The notes beneath the pieces are model-generated. The model saw only the letters and a list, made by a program, of their open reading frames with translations, had not been told where the DNA came from and searched no databases. The position numbers and the translations under genes are program-made. This document shows, piece by piece, positions 21,313 to 33,500 of a stretch of 64,000 bases of DNA. Positions within the stretch are counted from its first letter, which is position 1. Each line of letters opens with the position of its first letter. Origin of the DNA: Takakia lepidozioides (Eukaryota > Streptophyta > Takakiopsida > Takakiales > Takakiaceae); contig CM060733.1 in the NCBI GenBank assembly GCA_030704615.1, positions 14,632,001 to 14,696,000 of the forward strand. Reading direction: 5' to 3'.

Positions 21313-22914
21313 TCAGTGTTGGGCAATAGCAAGATTCTCAAAAGCCATAGGCATGACTCTCTTGAACAACTCTGCCCGCTGGGCACATGTTTGTGTCCAC
21401 ACATCCAGATCATCAAGGTTGAGGACTACAGCAACCTCCCTGCGAATAGACGCAGGCAAATCTGGCTCTCGGCCAAAGAGAAGGAAATATGGTGAGAAAA
21501 AGGCAAGTGATGCTTGCTTGCTAAACCTATAGCCCATGGCTAGCCAAGGTACCTGAAGATCTCAATCTCCTAGGTGTCTTTTTTGCAAGCCATACTTGCG
21601 CAAACCCCTCTTTACCGTCTGCACCACTCTCTTTGCCAAGTCATCGGCCTCAGGATGATCCCGAGAATTGGTACGGTGGTCTATCAAGGCTTTATCACAC
21701 AAAGCCTGAAACTCCCCCAAGAACTCTCTCCCTTGGTCCGTGAGTAACTCAGCTGGAGCACCGAATCGGCTAAGCACACGATCCAGGAATGCATACGCAG
21801 CCCCTTCACTAGCCTTGTCAGGCAATGGAACCAACTCAATCCACTTGGAGAAGTGCTCCACCATCACCAACACATATCTGTGGTGACGCATTGTCAGTGG
21901 CAAAGGCCCTGCGAAGTCAAGACTCCACCTGTAGCCCAATCCCATGATGGGTAAAGGATGCAACTGTGGTGTAGGGGCGTTGAATGAAGCACGCACCCTG
22001 TCACACACCATGCACCTAGCCACAAACTGTTGCACCTCTGTGTGCATACCACGCCACCAATACTGCCCCTGCAGTAAACTATGAGTGAGTCGCACTCCAA
22101 AATGCCCCAACTTCTCATGGGCAAGCCGCACTAACCGTGCACGCTGTGTTGGGTGAGGCACAATCCTCACCCAACTATACACAATCGGTGTGGTGTCCAA
22201 TGGTGACAACTGAGGTGGTCCTGGTGCAATCCCCGCACTGTCCTCCTCTCCTGATGGTACAAAAGCCTCTACCCAGGCTTGTTGCACACGACAATCAGCA
22301 ACCCGCTGCAAATCCTTGTTCGAACCCCACAATGGAGTGTGAGCAACCATGGCAGGCAACTCCGCCATACCATACATGTCATCCTGCTCTCCCGGAGATG
22401 ACACATCCTCTGAATGAGCGTTGCCCTCTAGCAACTCTCCAGGGCCACTCACTGCAGCTGTGAATGCTGCCAATGTGGGCATTTTGCCTCGCTGGGCAAC
22501 CGCAACTCCTCCTATGAACGTCACAGGGAGCTGCACACGCCGGCCCTCCCATGACTGCCATCTAGGCCTATAGGAAGCCAACTCCTCCCAAAAATCCAGG
22601 GTGAAGCCCATGGGGTACAACACTGCCCCACCAACCAGGACATCGTACGAGACCACGTCTGTCACAATGGCCTTGGCTCGCATCACTGAGCCATTTGTAG
22701 GGTGATCTGGCCGTAGTCTGATAGCCAACTCACGCCGTGTCATGCCCCGAGCATGCTCCGATCCTCCCAGAGACGTCTGTATCTGGAAAGGACAAGGCTC
22801 CATATCCGCCTCCGTGAGGCCCAAGCCTGCAATAGCAGCTCTGCCCAGCATCAATGGCAGCTCCCGAGTCCAACAAGACCTGCAGTGGCCGGTACCTCTT
22901 GCCTGCCGGTCCAC
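21313..22914 (-). pseudogene. Protease-end and integrase core of the PHD gypsy element
   Basis: A long frame (21,562-22,914) starts in protease-like sequence (LMLGRAAIAGLGLTEADMEP, YDVLVGGAVLYPMGF) and passes through a linker into the integrase zinc finger (HEKLGHFGVRLTH...CMVCDRVR) and core (YRWSLDFAGPLPL, LLTDQGREFLGE, with an RTNSRDHPEAD block in place of the usual HPQ-NG-E). Core aspartates are visible and the catalytic glutamate is probably the E of HPEAD. The 21,313-21,537 frame supplies SPYFLLFGREPDLP, the usual post-core block. RT and RNase H are absent from the continuous frame. Confidence 0.65.
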
Positions 22915-24389
22915 TCAAACAGAAAATGACATCCTGGTTGTCTAACATGACAACTCCAGGTGTAACCATGGCGCGCTCAATGACTGGCCTAGCTGGCAGC
23001 TCCATCAACCTAGCAGCTGCAGCTTGCCATGGCGCCACCGTGGCAGTCTTGACCCTCAAATCCGAGGATCCCTCCGGCACTACACCTCCCACTATCTCCA
23101 CAAAAGATGAAGTAACCTCCCCACTCTCACAGAGTGTAGCTGTCAGCCTGAACACCTCAGCTGGTCTTACCCCCGGCGTCGCAATCATGGTAGCCGAGAA
23201 CAATGAGCCTGGCACACAGATGTGGCCGCTCCTAGCAGCACACTATTGCCATAGCCTTGGCAACACTAGGTAGTGGTGCTACCCGTGTAGCTCTCCCCAA
23301 TGGCATAGTAACCTCCGCCTCGGTAACAGTCGGGCATGAACTAGGTACCATGGATGGCGTCGACACTGTCTCCGCCAATGTGAATGACTGAGGAAGCCTA
23401 GCCTAACGGCTTGCCTCCCCACGCTGTGGATCCAACTCCACCTTTGCACCTCGTGGCTCAGGAATTCGTGCTGCTCCTCGAGTCACGGCTGCAGCAGACT
23501 CCACCTGCACTAGTGGTAGTGCTGCTCCACACATGAATCCCATGCCTCCCATATCTCCTCCTCGGGAGCAGGAGGTGGGACCATCCGGCCTTGGAGCCGG
23601 GTACCACCTGACCTGTAGCCATGGCAGCGAGCCTCTGCTCTAGCTGTTGAAAGGGTGGCCATGCCTTGGTCAACACTCTGACCTCCGCGTCCTTGGCCAT
23701 GTTGAGCTTGCCCTTGGCCTGCACCTCGTGCCTGGCCACCTCGTCCTCTCTGGGCTGCTCCACCTCACCCCGGCCACCATTGTTCCTTTGGAACTGGCCT
23801 GGGCGCAACTCAGGATGCAAACCATAACACTAGGCCTCTCTATCCCCGTGCTTGCCACAATGCCCATACTGCAACTGTGCAGGCTGTGCATGTGCCGGCC
23901 CTTTGCCTCCCTCTGGGCAATCCTTCTTGACATGGGGTCCCCACCTGTCCAGCACACCACATCCGCCCGTTGTTGGCCGGCAAATGAAGGGAGAGCCCTT
24001 GCATCTGAGGTCCTCTCTGCCCTTCCCTAAGCTTCACCTAAGCCCCCTTATTGCCTTGAGCACGTTGAGGTAGTGGTTGGCTAGGAGCACCATTACCCCG
24101 TGGTGTCTCTTAGCAAATCCCACCATGACCACTCGTTCCTCCACCATGTGAGCTCTATCCGCTCTGCCAACAAAAAACACATTTGCTAAGGTGGGTTGGG
24201 CCGCTTGTAGGAGAGTTGCATCCCGCAACCCTTCTCCTCAACTCCTTGTCCAATATCCCATACCAGAATTGGACTGCCTGAGCTTCCGTAACCCCTTGGG
24301 TTACATATCAATTTGTGCCTCATGCAAGTGAAAGCCTTCCTCAAGCTCTCAGTAGGCTTACGTTGGAACTCTTGCAAGCTCCGCAACTT
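22730..24389 (-). pseudogene. Gag C-terminal part and protease start of the PHD gypsy element
   Basis: Near 22,857-22,892 the frame reads PLQVLLDSGAA, an aspartic protease active-site motif. Above it, frames at 23,458-24,386 hold gag: KLRSLQEFQRKPTESLRKAF at about 24,320-24,385, then a cysteine-rich stretch around 23,900-24,010 that may be the zinc knuckle. The reading frame changes repeatedly. The gag begins abruptly at the transposon junction at 24,398/24,399. Confidence 0.6.
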
Positions 24390-24398
24390 CTCTATCCT
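24390..24398. repeat. Left 9-bp target-site duplication of the large transposon
   Basis: CTCTATCCT immediately precedes the left terminal repeat. The right counterpart at 63,050-63,058 is CTTTGTCCT, matching at 7 of 9 positions with two transitions. Nine bases is the usual MULE duplication length. Both copies fall in the same place of the gag frame (codons for R-[T/I]-[K/E] before KL-SLQEFQ). Confidence 0.65.
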
Positions 24399-24490
24399 GA
24401 GCGTAGCTACAGCGTGAGCCCAGCCCCGTGAGCCTGGGAGCTGAGCTCACGTTCAAGCTACAAAGCGTGAGCTGAGCTCATGCTTCAGGG
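24399..24490. repeat. Left terminal inverted repeat and subterminal region
   Basis: The 23-bp terminal repeat is followed by repeated GTGAGC/GCTCAC motifs (CGTGAGCC, GAGCTCACG, GCGTGAGCTGAGCTCATG, AGTGAGCGG). The same motif cluster occurs at the right end and at 356-420. These are candidate transposase-binding sites. Confidence 0.65.
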
Positions 24491-24959
24491 AAGTGAGCGG
24501 CACGAATCTGCTGGAGAAGAAGGTCTATAGGCGAGGATGCAAGAAGAGAGCCTATTACCGTGGACAAAACAAAAGGGGCCAACACACACCATGTCTGCAA
24601 TGCCCGCTCAAAAACAGAAAATATGAAAAACATGGCAGATTTGAGCTCAGAATGATTGTCACAGTTTATTTCAATTCACAGATAGACGCTTACAATGAAT
24701 TGCATGTGCATTTGCCCTGGTTCCGTAAATGAAATCCATATTTTTGTCAGAAATGCAAAGTCTTCACACGGCAACCTACAAACCAGCATGTTAAGCGTGC
24801 ATGGCTCGTATGTGTTCAAAGAGAAGTTGGCGGAGCTCCACGCGAGGTGTCCCGCTGTAGAAGGGTGTTCACTTTCCATAGCCTAGTGTGGCTTGGTGGA
24901 TGAATTGGTCTCTCTTACGTCGCAACACATAATACACAAAGGTATATGTAATATTGATG

Positions 24960-25160
24960 CTTGCAGGGGACCCACTTCCCTCTCATGCCGAGAGCGCCCT
25001 CACGCATCGTTACAAAGTCCGGACAAGTGCACGAAGGGAAATTCCCGACGGTAACCTGATATTCTTTGCCATGAAGAACTGACCCAATTGACAGCACTGT
25101 GTGTAAATTCCGTCCATACCCCGGAGAAGAAGGGACTTCGGTGATACGAGACACCCGAGC
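24960..25160 (-). other. SWIM zinc-finger segment of the transposase
   Basis: EYQVTVGNFPSCTCPDFVTM followed by WVPCKHQYYIY fits the CxC...CxH pattern of SWIM fingers, which close many MULE transposases. The segment is open but frame-shifted relative to the sequence upstream. Confidence 0.75.
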
Positions 25161-28100
25161 CGCAAAATTCTAGCAGATTCCATCTTGCATTCGTGATCTG
25201 CACCCGAAGCGAAACGGCGCACTGTTTTTCCATCTCTTTTGTTGGGTGGGAGTCGGCACCGGGTGGCGGCATTGCCGGAGCATGTGGCACATCTGTGCCG
25301 ACAGGCATGAGGGCACCACCCGGGACCGTGCAAGACAAAAACCCTCCCTCCTCCAGCATGCTTATATCGGTTGATGACAGCAACGTCCCAATTTGCACAG
25401 GCCAAATTGCGGGGGGAGGGGTTTCATTATCACGAAGGACAAACTGTTCCCTCACGCATCGTGCCATATCGTCCAGGCAGAACCAAAATTTGTGGTCCTT
25501 TGACTCCCCACTATGATAAGGTCGGAACAACCCTGTGAATGTTGGAGCTGGAGTCCCCCTGGAGCCTTTGCATATCTTTGATTTGCATTTCTTGAATGAG
25601 GGGGTCCGAATTGCCATGCAAGCCACTCTAGATCCTGGTGGGGTGCGTTCTATATGCCACTCACTATCAATGCAATCGGATTCCTGCACCATGGCCACCA
25701 CCTCCTCCAAAGGGATTCCCGCTGCTGTGCTTGTATGTCTGCACCTGCCACTGGAGGAGGACCCACCTGGGAAGGGGCGGCACACGACTCAGTCTGCAGT
25801 GGAGACACCTTTGGCACAGAGAAATTGACCCTGTCTGGCCGATGGGAATCTCCATCTGACCTGGAAGAGTGTTCAATTTCTTTTGCATGATCCAAATCTT
25901 TCCTCGCCTTCCAAATGGGGGGAGCCTGGATTGTAGAGGGGACCCTTCAGTGCATTATTTAGAGCTCTGGCCATATCTTGACGGGGACTCCGGACCTACT
26001 CGCAGCCCTTAGCATCAACAAAGTCGTATCAGGGCCCTTGCCTCCATCCCGTCCCATCAGAAAATTGCGGTACCTGGTTTGTTGTGTAAGTGCACGCACC
26101 ATGTCATCAGCAGTGGCCACATACAAGTCACGACCTGCTTTGGTAGACTGCTGCATCCAGGCGTTGTGAACAGTCTCCGCCAAATTACAGGATGGCATGT
26201 CGGCCAAGTCCTCCAAGGACATGTCCTGCAGGAGGCATTGCATGGATATGTGAGGAACGAAAACAAATGGTAGAGGTTCTTCAAGTGACATCGAAGAACC
26301 CAAATGAACAGGCACGATGCAAAAATTTCTGTTTTGGGATTGAAGAGGCTTACCGTCGTCATGAAAGCTCCCCACTGTCTGTACCTGAAGTGCCAGAAAA
26401 CCAACCAGTCCTCCAACTCCTTTACGTGGGTACCTGTTGCAGCACCAGAGGAGAACCACCAAGCCCGGATTGCCTGGTAAGTGCTCTTCAGCTTCTCCCA
26501 TTGAGGTGGCATTCTTGTACTTGAGACAAAGCCTTCTGTACTCCAACTGCAGGTCAGGGCGAATGCAGCACTTTGTATGACGTGCCAGAGATTGAGTCCA
26601 ATGGAAGAGGGGCTGTGCGCTCCCTATTTTCCATTGGGACCTTAGGATCCCCCGAACCAAACACGCGTTCGCACTGCATTGAAATTTGCCTGTGCACTAT
26701 CAGCCATGAAGCCCGCAAAATTTGTGTTTTTGTATTCCATTGCGCTGCATGACGGCCAAGAGCGAATTCCACATGAGCATCTGGGATTCAGTGTCCTCGA
26801 CTGCATATCACAAAATTGCTATGGAGAGCACACGCGGTTACGCCGGATCATACACATGGCACGCCATGGTTGTCCAACCCTTCACCCGTTTGCAGCAGTG
26901 ATCAAACATTAACCAACATTTAGCCAAATCTCCTCCTGGTTGCATACGGCGGACAATGCTCACACCACTGCCTTCGCCCACAGGGGACATCTTGAACAAA
27001 TACACCTTGGACGAGCCCTGGCCACGGGAAGATACTGTTTTTGAATGAATTCATAGCGACTCCTCCGGTTTCAGGTCCATAATGTTGTCCATGAATCCAG
27101 CAGTGCCTGTGCCCATTCTGAGTGCATTCACCTGGTTTCGAATATGGGAGAGCTCAAACACGGAGGAAAATGGTCCATGACTGCATTTAAGCGAATCTGC
27201 ATCCAGCAAAGGTTTGTGTCGCATCCCCTTTCAACCCAGTATGTGGTTTCTCCAGGTAATGGCCTTGCTAGCTGCAAGCGCTATAGCACAAGGTGTTGCA
27301 AAAGGGGCATGTGGAACTCCCGCTTCAAAAGATTCTAGCGATGTCCACACTATCCCTGCAACTTTCTTTGGACACAGGATGCTCGTGTGCACCCATATGA
27401 ATGCAGGCACGAGTCATTGTCTTGCATCGGTGTGCCACCTGATACATATGAGCGTGGCACATCGAAACACAGGACGGGGAAAGTTTGCAGAACCTGCACA
27501 CAAAAGTATTGGTCCTGGGAGGGGCAAGCCCTGGGGTGAAAGGATTCAGGGGCACACCTTCCCACTCACTTTCGTTTGGTTGAGCGCTGTTTCTCAGCCG
27601 AGGGCAAGAAATATTCTGGCACTTACAATGCCCAACGCAGACCGACCTCCGAAATTTGAAGCCAATGTCGTTATGGATGTTCGACGTTTTTGTCCTGCAC
27701 CAAGGATGTCCGTCATGTTTCTTGTCCATGCCCTGCAAAAGCCCAGCCAGTCCAGTGGAAGAGGGGAGGGTTGAGCTCAAACAGGATGTCCCCATCAAAC
27801 TGTGCTGGCACGTATTGAACCCGTTGCACAGGAAGGGACTCCCAATCAACAAAACGCAGCTCGCTCAGGCACACCTGCGAGGGCTTTCAATTTTGGAATG
27901 ACACTCGTTATCTCTTGCAATTCGTCATCATCCAATGACGGAGTCTGCACTGGCGGTTTATGGAATCTCAGAAACATCCTCCGAGGACGAGTCTGAAAGA
28001 GTCACGAAGGTAGTGGATGTGCTCACCTCTTGTTTCACAGGAACTGTGCCCTTCTGTTGCACGACCGATGCTGCAGTGCCAGGGGTAACGACTGATCCTG

Positions 28101-28437
28101 CTGATTGTCTTCTCTCTTTTCCAAGGACACGGTATGTGCCTGGAAGGAATCTCCACTTCCTTCCACACTTGCCAACCAATGGTTTCTCCAAGTGCCCAGA
28201 ATCCAAATTCCCATCCTCGTCATAAACCTCTTTTTGAACAAGGAGAGAACCCAACTCCAGCGGGAACACTGTAACCAGCTCATCCTCATGAACAACTGCA
28301 AACCCATCGTCGTCTGCAGTGGCAGTCAGTGGAAGAGTACCCGCATTGGAATGGAATCGAGCAAGTGTATCTCGCTCCCTCGACATGTTTCCCTCACTGA
28401 ACGAAAGTTGCGGAATCCTCGAACTGATAGCCCGCAA
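24960..28437 (-). pseudogene. MULE-like transposase with SWIM zinc finger, decayed
   Basis: Minus-strand coding blocks in order: acidic N terminus (MRAISSRIPQLSF at 28,437), a Cys/His-rich DNA-binding-type region (VGHCKCQNISC, VCRFCK, RACIHMGAHEHPV, about 27,340-27,640), then the catalytic region with CWLMFDHCCKRVKGWTTMAC at about 26,870-26,930 and CGFMADSAQANFNAVR at about 26,660-26,720, an FWHFRYRQWGA block, LAETVHNAWMQQSTKAGRD (about 26,130-26,190) and the SWIM finger. A GT-AG intron is visible at 26,226-26,353 (GTAAGC...CTGCAG). Several stops and frame changes (for example near 27,325, 26,850 and 26,640) break it. The role by family would be cut-and-paste transposition. Assignment to MULE rather than another DDE class is from pattern only. 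Confidence 0.65.
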
Positions 28438-29332
28438 TCACCGAAAGGGGAATTAAGACAAGCAAACTGAGGACAACAAGGGTAGCTCCAAACCAAAGGT
28501 TGCGGGTGATGCATGCAAAGGATGTAGGGATGAGATGCACCTTCACTTCGGAAACAGCAACGCTAAGAGGCACTAACCAGAAAAACTGTTTTCAAATACT
28601 ACAAGAAGTCGTGCTGTTTATGGATGAAAACAAACACTGAAAACGACATGAAACCATCCATTATGAAAAGATGGCAACAACCCTGGAGAGCAGTTAAAGG
28701 AAGACCACAAATGTCATGAGGTTGTGCTGTGCCAGAAGAGCACAGCACAAACACTGACACTGCAGAAGATACCTCGCATGAATGCGTGCCAGACATGGTC
28801 GTATCCGACAGAACCCTTTATGCCGAATGACCCCATGGCGACGGTTACGGTAAAATGCAAACCACAGGGTAGGCAGTACAACACACGTGGATGCATATGT
28901 GAAGCATAACAATTATTGCGGATCTGCAAGAACTGCTCGAAAATGAACCAGCATTACATTTCTACGGCACATCTGAATTTGAAAGAAAGCAAGAAGGCCG
29001 CGGGTGGTGGCAGGCGGCGCAGTACATCTGACATATATCGCTAGTGCATGCAACGGATGTACTTTTTTTCTAGCGCTTTATTACTTGGATAATACGGAGA
29101 CGACGGAATGGATGAATTCCGTTCGCACACAATAACAAAACCCGCATCCAAATATGGTTGACAACGTCCAATTTTGATTTTGGTTACATGCCATAGCAGC
29201 ACTTGTTACAAACGTCAAACTGGAGAGCTCTAGAGGCATCGTGGGGAGCCCTTGTTTCCAGCAGAGGAGGAAGAGAAGGAAGTCACTATACTTCACGAGC
29301 TCTAGAAACAGGAATAGAGCCAGAGAGATAGA
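28438..29332. promoter_or_regulatory. Divergent intergenic region between transposase and ParB/methyltransferase-like gene
   Basis: About 0.9 kb separates the 5' ends of the two divergent genes. Short frames here show no family signature. By position it should hold both promoters; I could not assign specific TATA boxes with confidence. Confidence 0.4.
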
Positions 29333-29576
29333 ATGAGGATGGAAAGAGTGGACGAAGAGGAAAAGGAGGTAGAAGAGGGAGTAGAGGAAAGTGTGGCGAT
29401 GGAGGAGCAGGAATCAGCAGAAGAACAGCAGCCCGCCATAGTTCCAGGAACAGATGAAGAGGACACTGCATCTGAGGGAGAGACAGGCGAGATGGAAGAG
29501 GATGTTGAAGGTGGCCTCACGAGGAGTCTGCCTGTGGGAAAGAGGAAGGGGGAGAGGCTCACGTACACGCTCGGCG
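29333..29576 (+). pseudogene. Exon 1, upstream half
   Basis: Start ATG at 29,333 (another in frame at 29,339). It encodes a glutamate-rich segment (EEEKEVEEGVEESVAMEEQE) and then the basic SLPVGKRKGERLTYTLG, a plausible nuclear-localisation signal. It is cut at 29,576 by copy A; the frame resumes without a shift at 42,584. Confidence 0.65.
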
Positions 29577-30533
29577 TGTCACGCGGCTTTTACTCACCCA
29601 TCCCTTCGCTATCCGAGGCGGAAACTCCAAGATAGAAGAGTTGGAAATCTCTAAGTACTCAGCCCGCGCAGAACAATCAGTCATGACCTACAGCTAGTGT
29701 ATCATGGGGGTGTTTCCTATTTGTTTCCCTTTCCGCATTCATCTTAGCTACCTTACCATTGATAATTAATTATCAGTTTGCTTCATCAATCTATCGGTTT
29801 CCTTCACTCATCCATTCAATCCACAGCTTCACTCAGATCTCTCTACACAGTGTGATTGTATCGTATAAGTATCAGATTATGATTTATCAGGTATCAGGCC
29901 GAAGCCATTATGTCTCTAATCTGCTCTACAATATCACTACAGCTTTGCATATAACAAGCATCTACTAATCCTCTTTCCTCCTTCACCGTGCTCTCCATCT
30001 TTTGCTTCCGATCTCCGCTCCAGCCTGACTAAGAAGTCCTCCTCCGAAGAATGATAAAAATCCCCTCCTTCATTCCCCGTTTTCCCTTTTATCTTCCTAT
30101 CCGCAGTTAACCGTTTCCCTCACTAACCGTCGTCTGTGAACTAACATGTTCCCTTCGCAGGTGTTGTTCCCCACAGTCGTTCCCTGTCTTACTCTTCGTT
30201 CCCTATGATCGTGACAGCTGTGTCAAACTGGCTGTGTGAAACTGTGACGCTGTGACTGGCTGTGCGACTGTGTTGGCTGTGTCGGGCTGTGCCGGGGTGT
30301 CGGTGTTGGCTATGACGACGTGACGGGCTGTGTTGGCTGTGTGGACTGTGACGACTGTGACTGTGTGGACTGTGACGGCTGTGTTGGGTGTGTGTGACTG
30401 TGACGGCTGTGTAACCCCCCTCTACAGTGCGCTGCTGTCACCCCTAAGGCTCCTGTTGGTCTCAGTCTGTGCAAATTTAAGGGTACCCTACAGATCCCGT
30501 ATAAGTGTCTAAGTCCCCTACAGTCCTCTAACA
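29577..30533 (-). repeat. 3' LTR of copy A
   Basis: It ends at its outer edge with TGTCACGCGG (plus strand), where the 5' LTR has TGTCGCGCGG, a CpG-type difference. The inner edge is CCTCTAACA at 30,533, followed by the purine tract complement TTACCCCTTCCCCCCTC. The CTGTGNCGGCTGTG array (30,210-30,410) is shorter than in the 5' LTR. Confidence 0.88.
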
Positions 30534-30571
30534 TTACCCCTTCCCCCCTCAAAAAGCCGTGTCCTCACGGT

Positions 30572-33500
30572 TTACTGTTTCCGAGTAGCAAACCTTTGTG
30601 AGTGAGCACCTTGTTGACGTTGAGAGTTTCGTGGCGGACTGTGTGTACGAGCCCGAGGTCTGTCTCTGGTTGACGGAGATGGTTGATCACTACCTGGATA
30701 AAGGCCCTCTGGAGGCTGATATCGAGGTAACCTTTCTGGCATAGGAGACCCCCGTCGCTTCTTTTCTGCCATCTGAATTGCATAGTCTTCTCCCATGTCA
30801 AAAGAATTCTGTGAAGAAACAGTTGTATCAGAATCCTCATCACCTCTCAGATGTTTTAATTTTCGAACCTTTTTGTGAATCATCTGGGCACAATGCTTCC
30901 TACCATGTCTGGAAGTTTGCATTTTACAACTTGGTGTAACCGCTGAACTGCAAAATTGGTGTAGACACTGAGCTCCTTGTCTGTCCAGGTGTGGGTACCA
31001 ATTACTGGTGCAGCGTGCAAGTACTTCCATGCCACATGTCCCTTATAGAAAATGTCATCAAGTCCGAATTTCTGTGTTGACAAATGGTTGCAGGCTGCTT
31101 GAAACCATGAACGAATTTGAGAATCCTTTTGCATCATAACTTTTGGGTCATATAGGTACATATGAGGTGGCACCGAAGGTAATACCCAATGATCTCCACT
31201 GGAGTAACTTTGAAAGCGTGTTTGCATCTTTTGTTGCTCACTGTGGTAACGTACGAGAAAACAAGCAGCGTAGTATAGCCCGCACCCCATGACAATACTT
31301 GCTATCTCCTTGGTCTTGGTATAAATGAGTCCATGTACAACCTGGAAGCAACCAATTCCCTCAACATGGTACCTGCCTCGTGCCAGAATTGTGCAAAGTG
31401 ATGATCTTCAATATGTCGATTGTTTGGAAGAACTTTAGTCCTAGTTGCCACTGGCAGCCAAATACGCATGATTTGGTAGTAATGTGCGAATGACTGCGGA
31501 GGACTAAATTCTTTCCAAGCCAAATCCAACATGATGGGAATTTGGTTGAAGGCGCATAGCCCTGCTGTACTCCCTGGCAGCTGGAGTTTTAGGTGGGTTA
31601 AAAGCGGCATTGCCCATACCCGGCTGTGGTGGCTGTGGTGTGGTTGTAGTAACCACAGGTTCAGCTACTGGTACACTGACCTGTTGTGGTGGTGGTGGTA
31701 CTGGCTCCTGTATCATTGGCATCTCCTGCACCTCCTGTGAAGACTGAAAAGCCAAAGTTCTGGCTTGTAAATAAGAAGCCATTAGCTGTTCCTGAGGATA
31801 TAGACTCTTTGGTCGATTTTGAAGTGAGGTCTTCCACTTGAGTCTGGAGTCCGTCTACATCCTCTTGTACTCTGCTATCCTACTATAGACATTGTCTATA
31901 GTAGTTGTGGCAATGTTCTGCACCTGCAGTCTGAGCTCATTCATCTCGCTTTGGGTGAGCTTCCGTGGGGGCTTTGCCCTCTACTGGCCCTTGTGCTAAC
32001 CAGACCTGCATAAGGCTTATCCACCAAGCTGCTTGTGGTTCCCCTGAGAGTTTGCTCCTCTCTTAGCTTGTACAATTCCAACTGTTGTTGTAAAGCCTCC
32101 ATGCGCTTCGCCTGTGGCTCAACCAATTGCGCATAAGCAGCAAGTAGATTATTGGCTTCCTTCCAAGCCTTGTTACTGACCGCGATTTCATTTCTATTGG
32201 CCACGATGGTTTGTTGCAACTCCACGATGTGTTTCTCTTGATCAGCTTCCATCTGCCTGTATTGCTTGAAAGTATCTTCATTGCGACAGATTGTATTCTT
32301 CATATCGACAATGAGCTTCATTTGCTCAACATTCTCTTCTTCTGCCTTCGTACATTTTTCCGCTTGACTGTTTATTTCTTTTGTTGATTGGTCAAGCATA
32401 GTTGTAAATGTAGCACATTGTATCGCCATCATGTTATGCACTGTCTGCAACTCCGTATGTAGTGCATTCAGTTCTTGCAACTTGCTTTCATGCTGCACCT
32501 GCATTTGGTATAGCTGTTGCTTATGTGCTTCATGCAACTGGTCTTGCGCGAGGCCTGCCTCAATCAATTGTTGCTTGGCCAATTGCAAAGCCATTTCTGT
32601 ATGCCCAAAGTCCTGCTTCATCTTGAGAGTGACCTCTTCATCGACCTTGTTTGCACACTCAGTGGCAAGTCGAGCCTCAAACTCCTTCCTAAGTTCCTCT
32701 TTCAAGGCTGTCATTGGGTAAGTTGGAACATGGGATTGACATAAGTCCCCAACAAATTAAGTGTCCTGCCTATGGAATCATCAGCATGCCTGTTGAGGGT
32801 CATCATGGTGAGGTTGCTGCTGTTCTCTTGATCTTCAACAGTATGATGTCTCACTAACCATTCAGCCATTGTCCCACCGGAATTTTCTTCCTGAACTACT
32901 TCATCTATCACCGGTGCTACAGTGTCATGACCTTCCGCCTTGGTACCTCCGACACAGGTGTGTGTATTATATGCACCTCAGGATTTCCCTTGGGCAACTG
33001 TTGCACCTCTGGGATTTGTCTCCTTGACCAGACCAGAATATTCATAGAGAAGGTCCCATTTCTCTATTTCTGCCACTATCTGTTCTGTTTGGGAATATCT
33101 ATCCCTTCACTTTCCAAATCAATTATTTCGGGTTGAGTGCATGGATAACTTGTGACTTGTGACAAGTCGTTCAAGTGGCTGTGATGGTGTTGACAGAAGT
33201 AACTTCCTCCTCCCTCTCTGAAGGTCCCTGCTTCAGTAATAGCATTTGTCTGGCTGCTGTGCCCCTTCCTGGCATGAGCTTGGGAAACATTACATGCGGA
33301 ATCCGTTGAAGCCAGTGGATCCGCACTACAGTCTTTCCCCTTCTCTGCCTCTTAGTCTCGGGTTGTGCTGCTAGTCCACCCTCACTGTGTGAAGAGCCTT
33401 GCTCTTCCATTGCAGTTGTTTCTGGCTCAAACACTCCCATTCCTTCCTTTCTGTGCATAAGTATGCAGAATTAAGGATTATTTGAGCAATGATTGGGCCA

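Larger units (their letters stand above)
20881..24398 (-). mobile_element. PHD-finger gypsy element, downstream part
   Basis: Minus-strand order from 24,398 down: gag C-terminal part, zinc-knuckle region, aspartic protease-like region, integrase zinc finger and core, then an integrase C-terminal domain ending in a PHD finger. The gag N-terminal part is at 63,050-64,000 on the same strand; the two are separated by the large DNA transposon. I see no reverse transcriptase or RNase H between protease and integrase, where they would lie in a standard gypsy element. Confidence 0.7.

Noticed and set aside
27144-27774. Plus-strand frames in the transposase region
   Set aside because: The minus strand carries the recognisable zinc-binding and catalytic blocks; these are shadows.
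32431-32744. Cysteine-rich plus-strand frames inside copy A
   Set aside because: Antisense of the glutamine/lysine-rich coiled coil of the accessory region.
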